DNA of 64,000 nucleotides from Rostratula benghalensis (taxonomy: Eukaryota > Chordata > Aves > Charadriiformes > Rostratulidae), in NCBI GenBank assembly GCA_013399305.1, contig VXAI01000190.1, forward strand, positions 1,411,717-1,475,716, in the 5' to 3' direction. The translations under genes were made by a program, and so were the position numbers. Below the pieces are notes generated by a model. It had not been told where the DNA came from. It saw nothing but the letters and a program-made list of their open reading frames with translations, and did not search any database. Shown one piece after another: positions 1 to 9,912 of the stretch. How positions within the stretch are numbered: the first letter of the stretch is position 1; each line of letters starts with the position of its first letter.

Positions 1-89
<89 letters not shown>
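1..89. repeat. Homopolymer G run at window edge
   Basis: Eighty-nine consecutive G bases begin the window and probably continue to its left. The run is followed by more G-rich DNA and a short CpG-dense stretch to about 140. A pure G run this long can be a real G-quadruplex-forming tract or a sequencing or assembly artefact; the sequence alone cannot separate these. Confidence 0.95.
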
Positions 90-90
<1 letters not shown>

Positions 91-2621
91 GGGGGACACG
101 GGGACCTGCCACCGTCCGGACCTTGCCCGCGGACCCTCGCAAGGTGGTGTCTTTAAAAAGGTGGAAGGGGGGGGGTGGTGTCTTTAAGAACAGCATCTAA
201 TAGTGTAATGGCAGGAGAAATCTCAGTTCTCCCTCAAGCTGGGTTTCAAAGCCGGTGCCTCCGCTCAGGATGGTGTGAATGAACAAGTGTCCCTGCCCAT
301 CAGAGCTACAAATATTCACGTTTCCAGCTGCCAAAAACGCTCCCCGTTCCAAACCGCATCTCCTCTCAACTTATTTGAAGCGAATACACAACTTGGAACG
401 AACACGAGCCTGCTTCTCCGCAAGGACTATTTATCCCTCCCTGTACTGAGTAAATAGAAGTTTATCCTAAAAGAAAACAAAGCCCCAACCCGGTGAAAAC
501 CTCCAGACCCTCGTGCAAAAGTATACACCACACCTTGGGTTTTCTTGAAGGGGTGATTCAAAAGGAAATATTAAGAACTTTAGGAAATAGTGTTTCCGTG
601 CTTCACCATTCCTGCAGTTTTCGGTCCTAGCGCTTTGTTACTGCTCTTTTTACCACCAGGCACAAAGATGGTCAGCTTGCAGCCTTGGAAAAATAGTTAC
701 AAACCAACCCAAAATTAACAGGGAGGTGGAGGATGACACAGTTCTTTATGGGATGCTTTGCTTTTTGTACATTTTGAAAATGGAAGTGAGAGGATGAGGT
801 AAAGGAGGAAAAGTTGCAGCAGTATCTCCACAGAACTTAATTGTCTGAAGACCCTAGATGCTGTGTGGGGATGATCCAAGTGAGTTTTGAGGCCTCTAGA
901 GGGCTCTGAGGTAAAATCCCAGCCACCAGGGTGGATTGTGCCATGTCCTTTAACAAGAGATGGGATTGCACCCAGTGCAAATACCTCTGCACAACCCAAG
1001 TGTAGAAAACTGGAGTTAGAGAGCTCGCTTTTACAACAATTTCTAGGCAACTTTACAATTATTTCTATGGCAATCACAGGTACAGCCTGCCCAGAAGGAG
1101 GAGGGCTCTTCTGATCCTTTTATTTCTAAGATTTTAGGTCATCTCAGGCTGCTGGGGTCACAGAAGTTCTCTCTGGCTGGAATGAGAAGGGGTTAGTCAC
1201 ACCTCTGCGGGCCGCGCTGACGTCCTAGTGTTTTCACAAGGCTTTTGAAGCAGGCTGAGTGTGCATCAATTGCACAGAGCCAGTTTATTTCATCTGGGCC
1301 AGCCCCAGATGAGTCTCTAATATAAACTGGGTTCAACCAAGGGCTACTGACGAGACCTGGTCAGAAAAATGGCTTTCTTCTATATTCAGATAATGGCAGC
1401 TTTTCGGCACACGTGCGGAAATTGAAGTTTGATCCTAAAATACTGCTGGAGCGGTTGTTGCGGGTTACCCCAAGTACCTCCCATCCCTATCCTGTTTTAT
1501 GGGTTGGATGACTACCTTGTTTTGGTGATTCTAATTAGGCTGTGATGCCTGAAGAGAGATTAACTGGAATTAGGGCACTTGGGCATGGAGGAAAGTGAGC
1601 ATAAGACGCTGCTGAAGGACAACACCCATGGATTATAAAATAATTGGATTTAAAACAGGTATTTAGTCAGCAGACGTTGCTTTTTTTTTTTTTTTTCCCT
1701 AATGGTTTTAGCTGAGAGGTAAGCAGGCTAGAAAAACATATTCAGGTAAAATGGAAAAAGGAAAGGAACCTCAGCCCTGGGGGGACCCCCCTCCGCCCTG
1801 CCCCGTGGCTGCCCACTGCAGAGCAGCAGGGTGGCCTTGGCCCTGTGCTACCCACCATGGCCACCCTCCTCCCCTCTTGGGCACCAGCCTGCAGATTCCC
1901 ACTGACCCATTTCGAACCCGTCCCCAGTGAGAGCCCAGCCGTGCCCGTCGGGGCTGGAGCTGTTCCCTGACCTTCACTCAGCGCCGCCTGGTTTTCTCCG
2001 ATAGCTGGGTGAACGATTGCCAGCAGTGGTAAATGATTTACTCCACGTCAAGCAGCGCCTACTCGAGGGGCACATCCCTCCTTACGCTGCAGAGAAAAAA
2101 AAAACAAAAAAAGGAAAAATTTGGAAAAGGAAAATTTGGGAAAATGGTCTAGATTTTCATAATTACCAAAAAACTCGTAGTAGAAGGTGATGTACTTTTG
2201 ACACAGCGGCTTGGTTTACAATTCCCAGATACACTGAGGCCGTTTTGATTATTCAGTGAAGCAAAACTCCAGTTTATTTTGTTCCATATTAGGACAGCTT
2301 TTCCTCAGGATTGTATCTCGACGTGTGTTTCCATGCGTGTATCACTGCAGCCCCACAGAGCTGACTCCTGCCATCTGGTCCCTGTGAAGATGCAGGCTAC
2401 AGAGCCTGGAGGTGAGAAAAAACTACATATGGTGCTGGAGCTGCCTGTTTTGCTGCAGGAGGCACTGGTTTATTAGCTTGCTAGGTTTCCTCACCACTCA
2501 ATCCAAGCAACGTCATGACTGAAGGCAGATAACTTCATTGACTGTGTTGTAGGGCCTCCATCATACAGAATGAAATTTTTCATTCATTGCCTTTTGACTT
2601 CAGTCAGATTTCTCAGTTGTT
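90..2621. other. Upstream flank, no gene recognised
   Basis: The first 50 bases are CpG-rich, then composition becomes ordinary. A 14-base direct repeat (GGTGGTGTCTTTAA) occurs at 143-156 and again at 174-187. A T run lies at 1680-1696, and A-rich tracts lie near 2095-2115. Open frames here are short, on both strands, and resemble no protein I know. Confidence 0.5.
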
Positions 2622-3066
2622 TCACAGAATCACAGAATCTCAGGGACTGGAAGGGACCTTGAAAGCTCATCCAGTCCAATCCCCCTGCCAGAGCAGGAAC
2701 ACCCAGAGCAGGTCACACAGGAGCGTGTCCAGGAGGGTTTGAATGTCTCCAGAGAAGGAGACTCCACAACTTCTCTGTGCAGCCCCTTCCAGTGCTCCGT
2801 CACCCTCACCATGAAGAAGTTTTTCCTCATATTTCAGTGGAACCTCCTGTGTTCCAGCTTGCACCCATTGCCCCTTGTCCTATCATTGCCTGTCACTGAG
2901 AAGAGCCTGGCTCCATCCTCCTGACACTCACCCTTTCCATATTTATAAACATTCATGAGGTCACCCCTCAGTCTCCTCTTCTCCCAGCTGAAGAGACCCA
3001 GCTCCCTCAGCCTTTCTTCCTATGGGAGATGCTCCACTCCCTTCATCATCTTTGTAGCTCTGTTCA
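2622..3066 (-). mobile_element. CR1 LINE 3' fragment
   Basis: Reading on the minus strand, the element ends at about 2622 with the CR1 tail (repeated GATTCTGTGA-type octamers next to CCAATCCCTGAGATTC-like sequence). It runs back through the ORF2 C-terminal region to about 3066. It is 5'-truncated, as most CR1 copies are. It is a close subfamily match to the copy at 40254-40633. Confidence 0.9.
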
Positions 3067-4754
3067 AAAGCCAGATGTTGAAAAAGAAAGAAGATGGCAT
3101 TTCTCTCTTCATGGGGTCACTGAGAACAGCAGGGAAGGCCACGAGAGCTGCTAGAGCCACAGGTGGGCTTAGAGGTTGCCCCAAGTGCTCATTGTATCCT
3201 CTGGGTCATCTCAGTGTGTCCAGGCACTGAGGCTCTCCAGGTGCAGGCACAGTCTTGGGGAACCAATTAATGCAACTACTAAAACCAGCAGCCAGATCTA
3301 CGTTCCTGTCTGAATTGGGAGGAATCTCTCTAATGTTTGACCTTGAAATGAAGGGAGAACTTTCCTGAGTGGTCCATTCTTGCTCTGTTTCTCACAAAAT
3401 GGATGACATTTAATCTCTGTTCTCTTCCAACGTCTCTCACTTCTTTTTTTGTGCTGAAAAAGATACCTTCTGCATCTCATTCTGAGGTGACTCGAGTGCT
3501 GACAGGAAGACTGCTGGAAAATCACCTCTTGGCACTGCACAAATCAAGTTGTGACAAAAAGTGATGATCAAGGTGCCCAGTTCCACCTTCACTTCTCCTC
3601 TATGCAAACTTGTGTGCTGACGAATTGTGCCTGCAAGTAGTTTGGGCAAAATTTATTTACAGCTCTATTTTTTATTAATTTGGAATGAAATCTGAGTGGT
3701 GGGAATGACCATCAGGAGTAAAGAAGGAAGAGAATTTTGATCTTAGTGTGGTCCTGGTGATTTGGTTGGATTGGAGAAGGACAAAGTTGTGGTAATCCAT
3801 GAATAATACAAACGTGGGTATGATTTAAATTGATGTTGTGAGGAAACAGTAGCAAGAACTGAAGAGTGGAAGAGGAACTATGAATAAAAAGTATTTGTAA
3901 GTAGAAGGTAGAAGTATATTTAACTGTGTGTGTATATAATCAAAGAGTAAATTGATACCTTGTCACAATACAATTTAATATACAGGAACATGCAAGCCAT
4001 TATTTTTTCCAGATAGGTGATTTAAAGGTAGATGACATCTTAAAACCAGCCCTTCATTATTTTGCTGGGCAATATGCGCTTGCTGGTAAAAGCCCTTGAG
4101 ACAGTTAAATGGCAAGTAGTCGCTCAACAGTATACAAAAATGAAAATTATTAAAAGCATCAACCTAAAAATACCCTTTCCCCCCCCAGTTTTTAGGAAAT
4201 GTTACAATAATTCCTAGCTATAGCTTTTCATTTGTACTCTTTGAAAAGCCACGAGCTAAGCATCAAGTACGCCAATTATCTTTGAAAGCCAGGTTTAATA
4301 GAAATTGTATACTTAATTTATTATTGACAGAATTAATACTTCTCACAATCCCATTTTTCGCTCACATTGTATTAACAAGTACATACAGTAAATACTTTCT
4401 GGATACGGCATCTTTCTAGATTTTTCCGGTGGGAACTTTGAGGAGGACGCTGAGAGGGCTGGTGAAACTCTCTGTGGTTTGAGGTAACCTGCCTGAGATT
4501 TTAGCCACTTGCCTATGGTGGTATCACCTTATTGTTCTGATTTTGGCAGCAGAGTCCATTCCTGAGGGTTTGCCAGCAATGGGTACTCACATGAGGTTGA
4601 CCAACCATCCCTCCTCACAAGACACCTCCCCCAAGTACCTTTTGCGGAGTTGACTTTGGGCACAGCTTGATCATGTTTGACAGGAATGTGACAAAATCTC
4701 ATTTGATGCAGCCCAATAGGAACTCCTACACCCCCTTCCTACACACACACCCCT
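3067..4754. other. Intergenic DNA, nothing recognised
   Basis: AT-rich unique-looking sequence between two CR1 copies. It ends in a short CA-rich tract at about 4738-4751. No convincing exon, RNA gene or element is visible. Confidence 0.45.
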
Positions 4755-5672
4755 AAAGTGCAACCCTCAGCAAGTTTGACGATGACACCAAGCTCGGTGG
4801 TGCGATGGACACGCAGTAGGGAAGGGATGCCATTCAGAGGGACCTGGACAGGCTGGAGAGGTGGGCTAGTGCAAATCTCATGAAGTTCAACCCAGCCAAG
4901 TGCAGGGTCCTGCACCTGGGACATGGCAAACCCAAGCACAAATACAGGTTGGGTGGAGAAATGGCTGGAGAGCAGCCCTGAGGAGAAGGACTTGGGAGTA
5001 TTCGTGGATGAGAAGCTCAACATGAGCCAGCAGTGCACACTGGCAGCCCAGAAAGACAACCCCATCCTGGGCTGCATCAAAAGCAGCGTGGCCAGCAGGT
5101 CATGGGAGGTGATTCCACCCCTCTACTCTCCCCTTGTGAGACCCCACCTGGAGCTCTGTGTCCAGCTCTGGAGTCCTCAACATAGAAAGGACATGGACCT
5201 GAAAGAAGGGGTCCAGTGGAGGGCCACGAAGATGCTCAGAGGGATGGAGCACCTCTCCTGTGAAGACAGTCTGAGGGAACTGGGCTTGTTCAGCCTGGAG
5301 AAGAGAAGGCTCTGAGGAGACCTTCTAGAAGCCTTCCAATATCTGAAGGGAGCCCACAAGAGAGCTGGAGAGGGACTCTTTGTCAGGGAGTGGAGTGACA
5401 GGACAAGGGGTAATGGTTTTAAATTGGAAGAGGGGAGATTTAAGTTAAATACCAGAAAGAAATTCTTTGCTGTGAGGGTGGTGAGGCACTGGAACAGGTT
5501 GCCCACGGAAGGTTTGGGTGCCCCATCCCTGGAGGGGTTCAAGGCCAGGCTGGATGGGGCTTTGAGGGACCTGGTCTGGTGGGAGGTGTCCCTGCCCATG
5601 GCAGGGGGTTGGAACTGGATGATCTTTAAGGTTCCTTCCAACCCAAACCATTCTATGATTCTCTATTATCAA
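4755..5672 (+). mobile_element. CR1 LINE fragment with reverse-transcriptase tail
   Basis: This is one of the longest CR1 copies here. Its left end begins at the reverse-transcriptase catalytic box of ORF2, read as SKFDDDTKLGG where functional copies have FADD. It continues through the RT thumb and C-terminal region and ends with the CCAACCCAAACCATTCTATG 3' tail. An in-frame stop follows the catalytic box (MDTQ then stop), and other disruptions show it is dead. Confidence 0.93.
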
Positions 5673-5794
5673 TGTTGGATGACGCTGATGTGTCCCTCTG
5701 ATGAACGGAGAGGAGTCAGATGAGCTCCAACACCCAGGAGGAGGCCAGGGCTTGTGAAACCAAGCTAGAACCCAAAGTTTTGTTTTGTTTTGCC

Positions 5795-5817
5795 TTTTTT
5801 TTTTTTTTTTTTTTTTT
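5795..5817. repeat. Poly-T tract before the CpG island
   Basis: Twenty-three T bases stand immediately before an abrupt change to GCG-rich DNA, marking the left edge of the CpG island of the first PERP gene. Confidence 0.9.
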
Positions 5818-6037
5818 GCGGCGGCGGGGTCACGTCGGAGAAACGGCCGGGGAGGCAGGAGGGTAGCAGCCAGCAAGGGGTTAAACGCCAAGCCCAGCCG
5901 GGGGGTAGAGACGAGCGAAGGGACTGGGACGGCTGGGGGGAGGGAGAGGTGGATTTTGGAGGTGGGTCCGGGGCAGAGCCGGTTCCCTCCTCTCCGCCGC
6001 TCCCACCGGTGGCTGCCGCCGCCGGGTTTAGTCAGAG

Positions 6038-6059
6038 GAATGTGGGTGGAACTCCCTCC
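6038..6059 (+). promoter_or_regulatory. Duplicated promoter block, copy 1
   Basis: A 22-base block made of GAATG, TGGGTGGA, A and CTCCCTCC. It matches 20 of 22 bases at 28285-28306 upstream of copy 2. Preceded by G, it contains GGAATGT, which fits the TEAD-factor consensus, and GTGGGTGG, which fits a reversed CACC box of the KLF/Sp type. TTAGTCA at 6028-6034 is one base from an AP-1 site. These factor assignments are motif matches only. Confidence 0.55.
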
Positions 6060-6071
6060 TCCCCCGGCGCC

Positions 6072-6078
6072 TTAAAAA
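6072..6078 (+). promoter_or_regulatory. TATA-like box TTAAAAA, copy 1
   Basis: TTAAAAA stands alone in very GC-rich DNA, 13 bases after the shared promoter block and 165 bases before the start codon. Copy 2 has CTAAAAA after its own block. A start site about 25-30 bases downstream would give a 5' UTR of about 140 bases. Confidence 0.5.
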
Positions 6079-6145
6079 CCCGGTCGGAGCGACGGGCAGG
6101 CAGTCACCCGGCCCGGCGGAGCCTTCCCCGCCGCACCCCGCCGCC

Positions 6146-6225
6146 GTCCCGTCCCGTCCCGTCCCGTCCCGTCCCGTCCCGTCCCGTCCCGTCCCGTCCC
6201 GTCCCGTCCCGTCCCGTCCCGTCCC
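6146..6225 (+). repeat. (GTCCC)16 pentanucleotide repeat in 5' UTR
   Basis: Sixteen perfect GTCCC units end 17 bases before the PERP start codon, inside the inferred 5' UTR. The opposite strand reads GGGAC repeated, with G triplets separated by two bases, a strong G-quadruplex pattern. Perfect pentanucleotide arrays usually vary in length between individuals. No stop codon interrupts the PERP frame through the array, but no in-frame ATG lies upstream of it. Confidence 0.95.
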
Positions 6226-6242
6226 TCCACCGGCCGGGCAGG

Positions 6243-6453
6243 ATGGTGGTGTGCGGCCTCGCCTGCTGGAGGTGCAGGTGGCTCCTGCCCCTTCTGCTGG
6301 GGCTGGCCATCATCATGGGCATCATCGCCTTGGCGGGCAGGGGGTGGCTGGAGTCCGAGTCGGCGCCCTACGTGCAGCAAGCGTCGCTGTGGGAGAGCTG
6401 TACCCGCACCCCGGATGCCCTCAACTGGAATTGCGAATCCCTCATGGACTACG
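6243..6453 (+). CDS. PERP: PERP copy 1, coding exon 1 (residues 1-70 plus first base of codon 71)
   Basis: This exon encodes a short cytoplasmic N terminus ([13 protein letters not shown], very close to mammalian PERP), membrane segment 1 (about residues 12-32, ending [12 protein letters not shown]) and most of the first extracellular loop. The loop carries the claudin/PMP22 signature: W35, then LW at 49-50, with C53 and C64 spaced as a likely disulfide pair. The ATG at 6243 is the first in-frame ATG and has A at -3 and G at +4, a strong initiation context. The exon ends G|GTAAGG at 6453/6454, leaving phase 1. The frame stays open upstream to the poly-T tract, but only near-cognate starts exist there, so I reject an N-terminal extension. 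Confidence 0.95.
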
Positions 6454-6696
6454 GTAAGGGGGGGGTGGTGGTGGGGAGACCCTTCGCCTTCCCCACCGTG
6501 GGACCGCGGCTCCTGCCACCCGCTGGACCCGGAGTCGGTGGCTGGAAAGCGGCAGGTTCAGTGGGTGCCATCTTCCCATCGCTGGTGGGGAGCAGAGGCT
6601 TTCTGGGATGGGGTTTCCCTTGCGGAACCGGTACTAATGCTCTTTCAGGGTTTAAACCAGCCAAGAATTACAGGTCCAGTTTGCCTCAGAGCAATC

Positions 6697-6797
6697 TGGG
6701 CTAGCGGGAGGTGTCCCTGGGCTCACGGCAGGAGGGTTGGAACTCAATGATCTTTGAGGTCCCTTCCATCCCAAACCAATCTGTGATTCTATTATTC
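6697..6797 (+). mobile_element. CR1 3'-end remnant in intron 1
   Basis: Only the last 100 bases or so remain: GGGAGGTGTCCCTG, then GATCTTTGAGGTCCCTTCC, then a worn CTGTGATTCTATTATTC tail. It lies 240 bases after exon 1. Confidence 0.85.
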
Positions 6798-9467
6798 AAT
6801 CTTTTCTTACTGCTACGACACGGAGAAATCAGGGTGTTTTGTGTTGTTCTCTCTTTTTTTTTCTTTTTATTTTTTTAAAAAAATAATTATTTGACAACCA
6901 AACTAAGAGAGCCAACTGGCCACGAGTCCCTCCAGCTTTCCAGTTCGCTTTCTCTCCCTGTGACCAGCAGGCTGTGGTCCCCGCACTGGCCAGCGCCGGC
7001 AGCCTCACTGGTCAGATGGTGAACGTGGAAACCTTCAGGAAAGGCTTCCTGTGCAGAGCCGGACCTGGACGGCAGCAAAACTGCCTTCCCCCAGGCCTCC
7101 CGGGGGAGAGAGCTCTTTAATTTAACCCCCCCTGGCCAAGGGAACTCCGATATTCAGTTGCCTCCCGACCTGTAGCTTAAAATGGCCTGATAGGGGTTTG
7201 TGGATGGAAAAAAAAAAAGCCTTTTCCTGAATGTACCCCTCTATTGCACTGGGGCCTAAATCAGGGGATAATTTGGCCTCTGTTTTAACTTGCTGAGCTG
7301 CATCTGTATCTGGCATCACCAGTATAATATTCTTACTGCACACTCCCAGTTCCTGGGCTTTTGGGGGTTTTTCTGTGGTGGTGGTTGGTTTTTGTTTTTT
7401 TTTTTTGCTAGAACACATGGGTCTGATTACATCTGCTTTTCCCCGAAACAAAAATACTTCTGGACAAGTAAAGCAGACCCGCCTTAGAGATGATCCTGGA
7501 CGAGGGGTACTTTGGGGACTGGGGAGCTGGAAAGGGTGTGTTTCAGCTGGGAGAGCTGGGACGGCAGCCCCTTGGGGCTGAGGTCTGACTTCCAGAAGCT
7601 TTCCATTGCAACACGGGCTTTCTCCCGCGATGACACTGCTTCTCCTGTCCCTGAGTGCCCAGGGGTGTGTGCTCTGCCTCCACCCTCAGCGTTGTGGGGC
7701 AGCTTTCTGCTGTGTTGTTTTGTCTTTTTTATTTTATTTTTTTTTTTATGGTTAACAAGCCGCCAAAGAGGAATAATATCCTTGAGTTTGCTTATTTAAG
7801 CCTTGGCTTGTTTAAACCAAATTTTATTTACATGCTTGGCTTACTTAGACCAACATGGCTTGGCCTCTTCTCTAATTTTTCCTGACATCAATGCCACTGT
7901 CTGCTCAAACCCTATTTACATCTGGAGACGGGATATAACATAGGAATTCAGGTTTGATTTGTTTTGTTTCCTTTTTTTTTCTATGCTAATGCAATTAGGC
8001 TCCGAATAAGTGAGAGCATTTACGAAGGAAAAAAGTGCCTAGCAGGCACTGCTGCAGGAAAATAAAAGTTAATTGATGGAGACACGTAAAACTTGCGTTT
8101 TGCATACAATAACGACTCTGCAGTAACCATCCTACGCCTCTCCTGATGACAGCTTCTGAGTGGATCCCCATTAACAGAAAGCTCCATTAGACAGCTTCTT
8201 AATTAGAGCTGTGGCGTGTGTGCTGAGAAGAGGAAGAGGGAAAAAAAAACCAGTCCAGTCACTTGTTTTAAATGGGGAGAAAATGGGGGGACGACAAAGA
8301 TCTGCAAATAGGGGTGGTCTGCTAAACTGCATCACTTTTTAGTGCAAGCTTGCAAATGCCAGATGAGAGGGAAGAAGTGGAAAAGCAGGGTGTCATTTGG
8401 TAGGGACGCAGGGGAAGTTTGTTGTTTGGTTTTTTTTCCCACAGCTTTCCATACTGGTTTGTGTCTGGGAAGTCACCTGGCTGGCAGCAGCCAGCTATTA
8501 GCCGCGTGTTGCAACGTGGAGCTGCTGTTCCGCGCTCTAACATGACCCAAGGTGACTTAGTCTGGACCATTGCAGGACTAAACTGTCGATTTGTGTGTTT
8601 AAAAACGTTGTCAGTGAACCATCAGATGGGAGCGGGACTGTTTGCCCACGCGGTTACTGGGAGAGGGTGGCTGTCTTTGCAGCGGCGAGGCTGTAAGGTG
8701 AGGGGCAATATTTGTGGGTGGCTGCGTCCTCCCAGTGACTCGGATTTAAATTGTGTCGCTGTAAAAAGATGGGTGTGTGTACCTGTGAGGTAGAGGTGAT
8801 CCCACGGAGGGTTAACTCTTTCTTACATGCCTAGGAGCCGGTTGGTATTTATTAAGTACGCAACAGCCCGGTTAGAAAAAAGGGGAGCATTCATCTGGGT
8901 CCTTAGTAGGTGCCAAAGGGGAAAAAAAAAAAAAATTAAAAAAAAAAAAAGAAAAGGTGGAACCTGGAAATAGGAGCCCAGCCTTTGTGAGTCATGTTTC
9001 ACCACCGTACCTGTGTCCCTACAGGTGTGGACTTTGATACTGGGAGTTACTGGTGAAGCTGAGTGCAGGTGTCGACCTCACTGGGGGCCTAAATAAAGGA
9101 GGAATGTTACAGGGACACTTATGTTCCCAGTGTGCCTCTCTGCAGGCACGGCTGCTGCCTGATTTATGGTGCCAGGATGTATTTGAGGCAAACTAACTTG
9201 GTTTGTAGTGCCAGCTGAGTGCTGGTGCTCAGAAAATGCTAATGGAAGAGGTGTAGCAGTTGGTGACCTGGTTTATACCCAGAAAGCATGTACTGAAACT
9301 CCCCAGCAGAAGATCCCAACCAGCAGGTCAGGCTGGCGTCCTGGCCAGTGGGCTTTGGTGGACCCCCAGGCAGGCACACTTCCACTGCTAGCAACACACA
9401 GACCTTAAAAGTTGGAAATTCGTAGGATTGTGCCTTTCCTGAACTCCCAGCAGAGCCAAAGGAAGTT

Positions 9468-9912
9468 GAATCATGGAGTGGTTTGGTTTGGAAGGGACCT
9501 TAAAGATCACCAATTTCCAAACCCCCTGCCATGGGCAGGGACATCTCCCACCAGACCAGGTTGCTCCAAGCCCCATCCAGCCTGGCCTTGAACCCCTCCA
9601 GGGATGGGGCAGCCACAGCTTCTCTGGGAAACCTCTTCAAGTGTCTCACCACTCTCACACCAAAGAATTTCTTCCTAAGATCTAATATAAATCTCCCCTC
9701 TTTCCATTCAAAACCATTACCTCTCATTCTATCACTCCATTCCCTGATCAAGAGTTCCTCCCCATCTCTCCTGTAGCTGTAGCCCCTTTAGGGACTGGAA
9801 GGGGCTTGAAGGTGTCCCTGGAGTCTTCTTTTTTCCAAGCTGAACAATCCCAGGGCTCTCAGCCTGTCCTCACAGCATCTCCAAGCCCTCCGAGCATCTT
9901 TGTGGCCCTAAG
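9468..9912 (-). mobile_element. CR1 LINE 3' fragment in intron 1
   Basis: The 3' tail is at the left (ATCATGGAGTGGTTTGG) and ORF2 C-terminal sequence runs rightwards to CATCTTTGTGGCCCT. The minus-strand translation shows the CR1 signatures RKKFFGVRVVRHLKR and SLEGFKARLDGAWSNLVWW, antisense to PERP. Confidence 0.92.

Larger units (their letters stand above)
5818..6560 (+). promoter_or_regulatory. PERP: CpG-island promoter of PERP copy 1
   Basis: Base composition switches at 5818 to a GC- and CpG-dense region that covers the likely transcription start, 5' UTR and coding exon 1, and fades inside intron 1. It contains the promoter block shared with copy 2 (6038-6059), a TATA-like box (6072-6078) and a pentanucleotide repeat (6146-6225). 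The start site is inferred at about 6100 from the TATA-like box. Confidence 0.7.

Noticed and set aside
5790..6242. Open frame continuous with PERP upstream of its ATG, running through the (GTCCC)n repeat as VPSRP units
   Set aside because: No in-frame ATG exists upstream, only near-cognate TTG codons in the poly-T tract. The annotated ATG has a strong context and matches the family N terminus.
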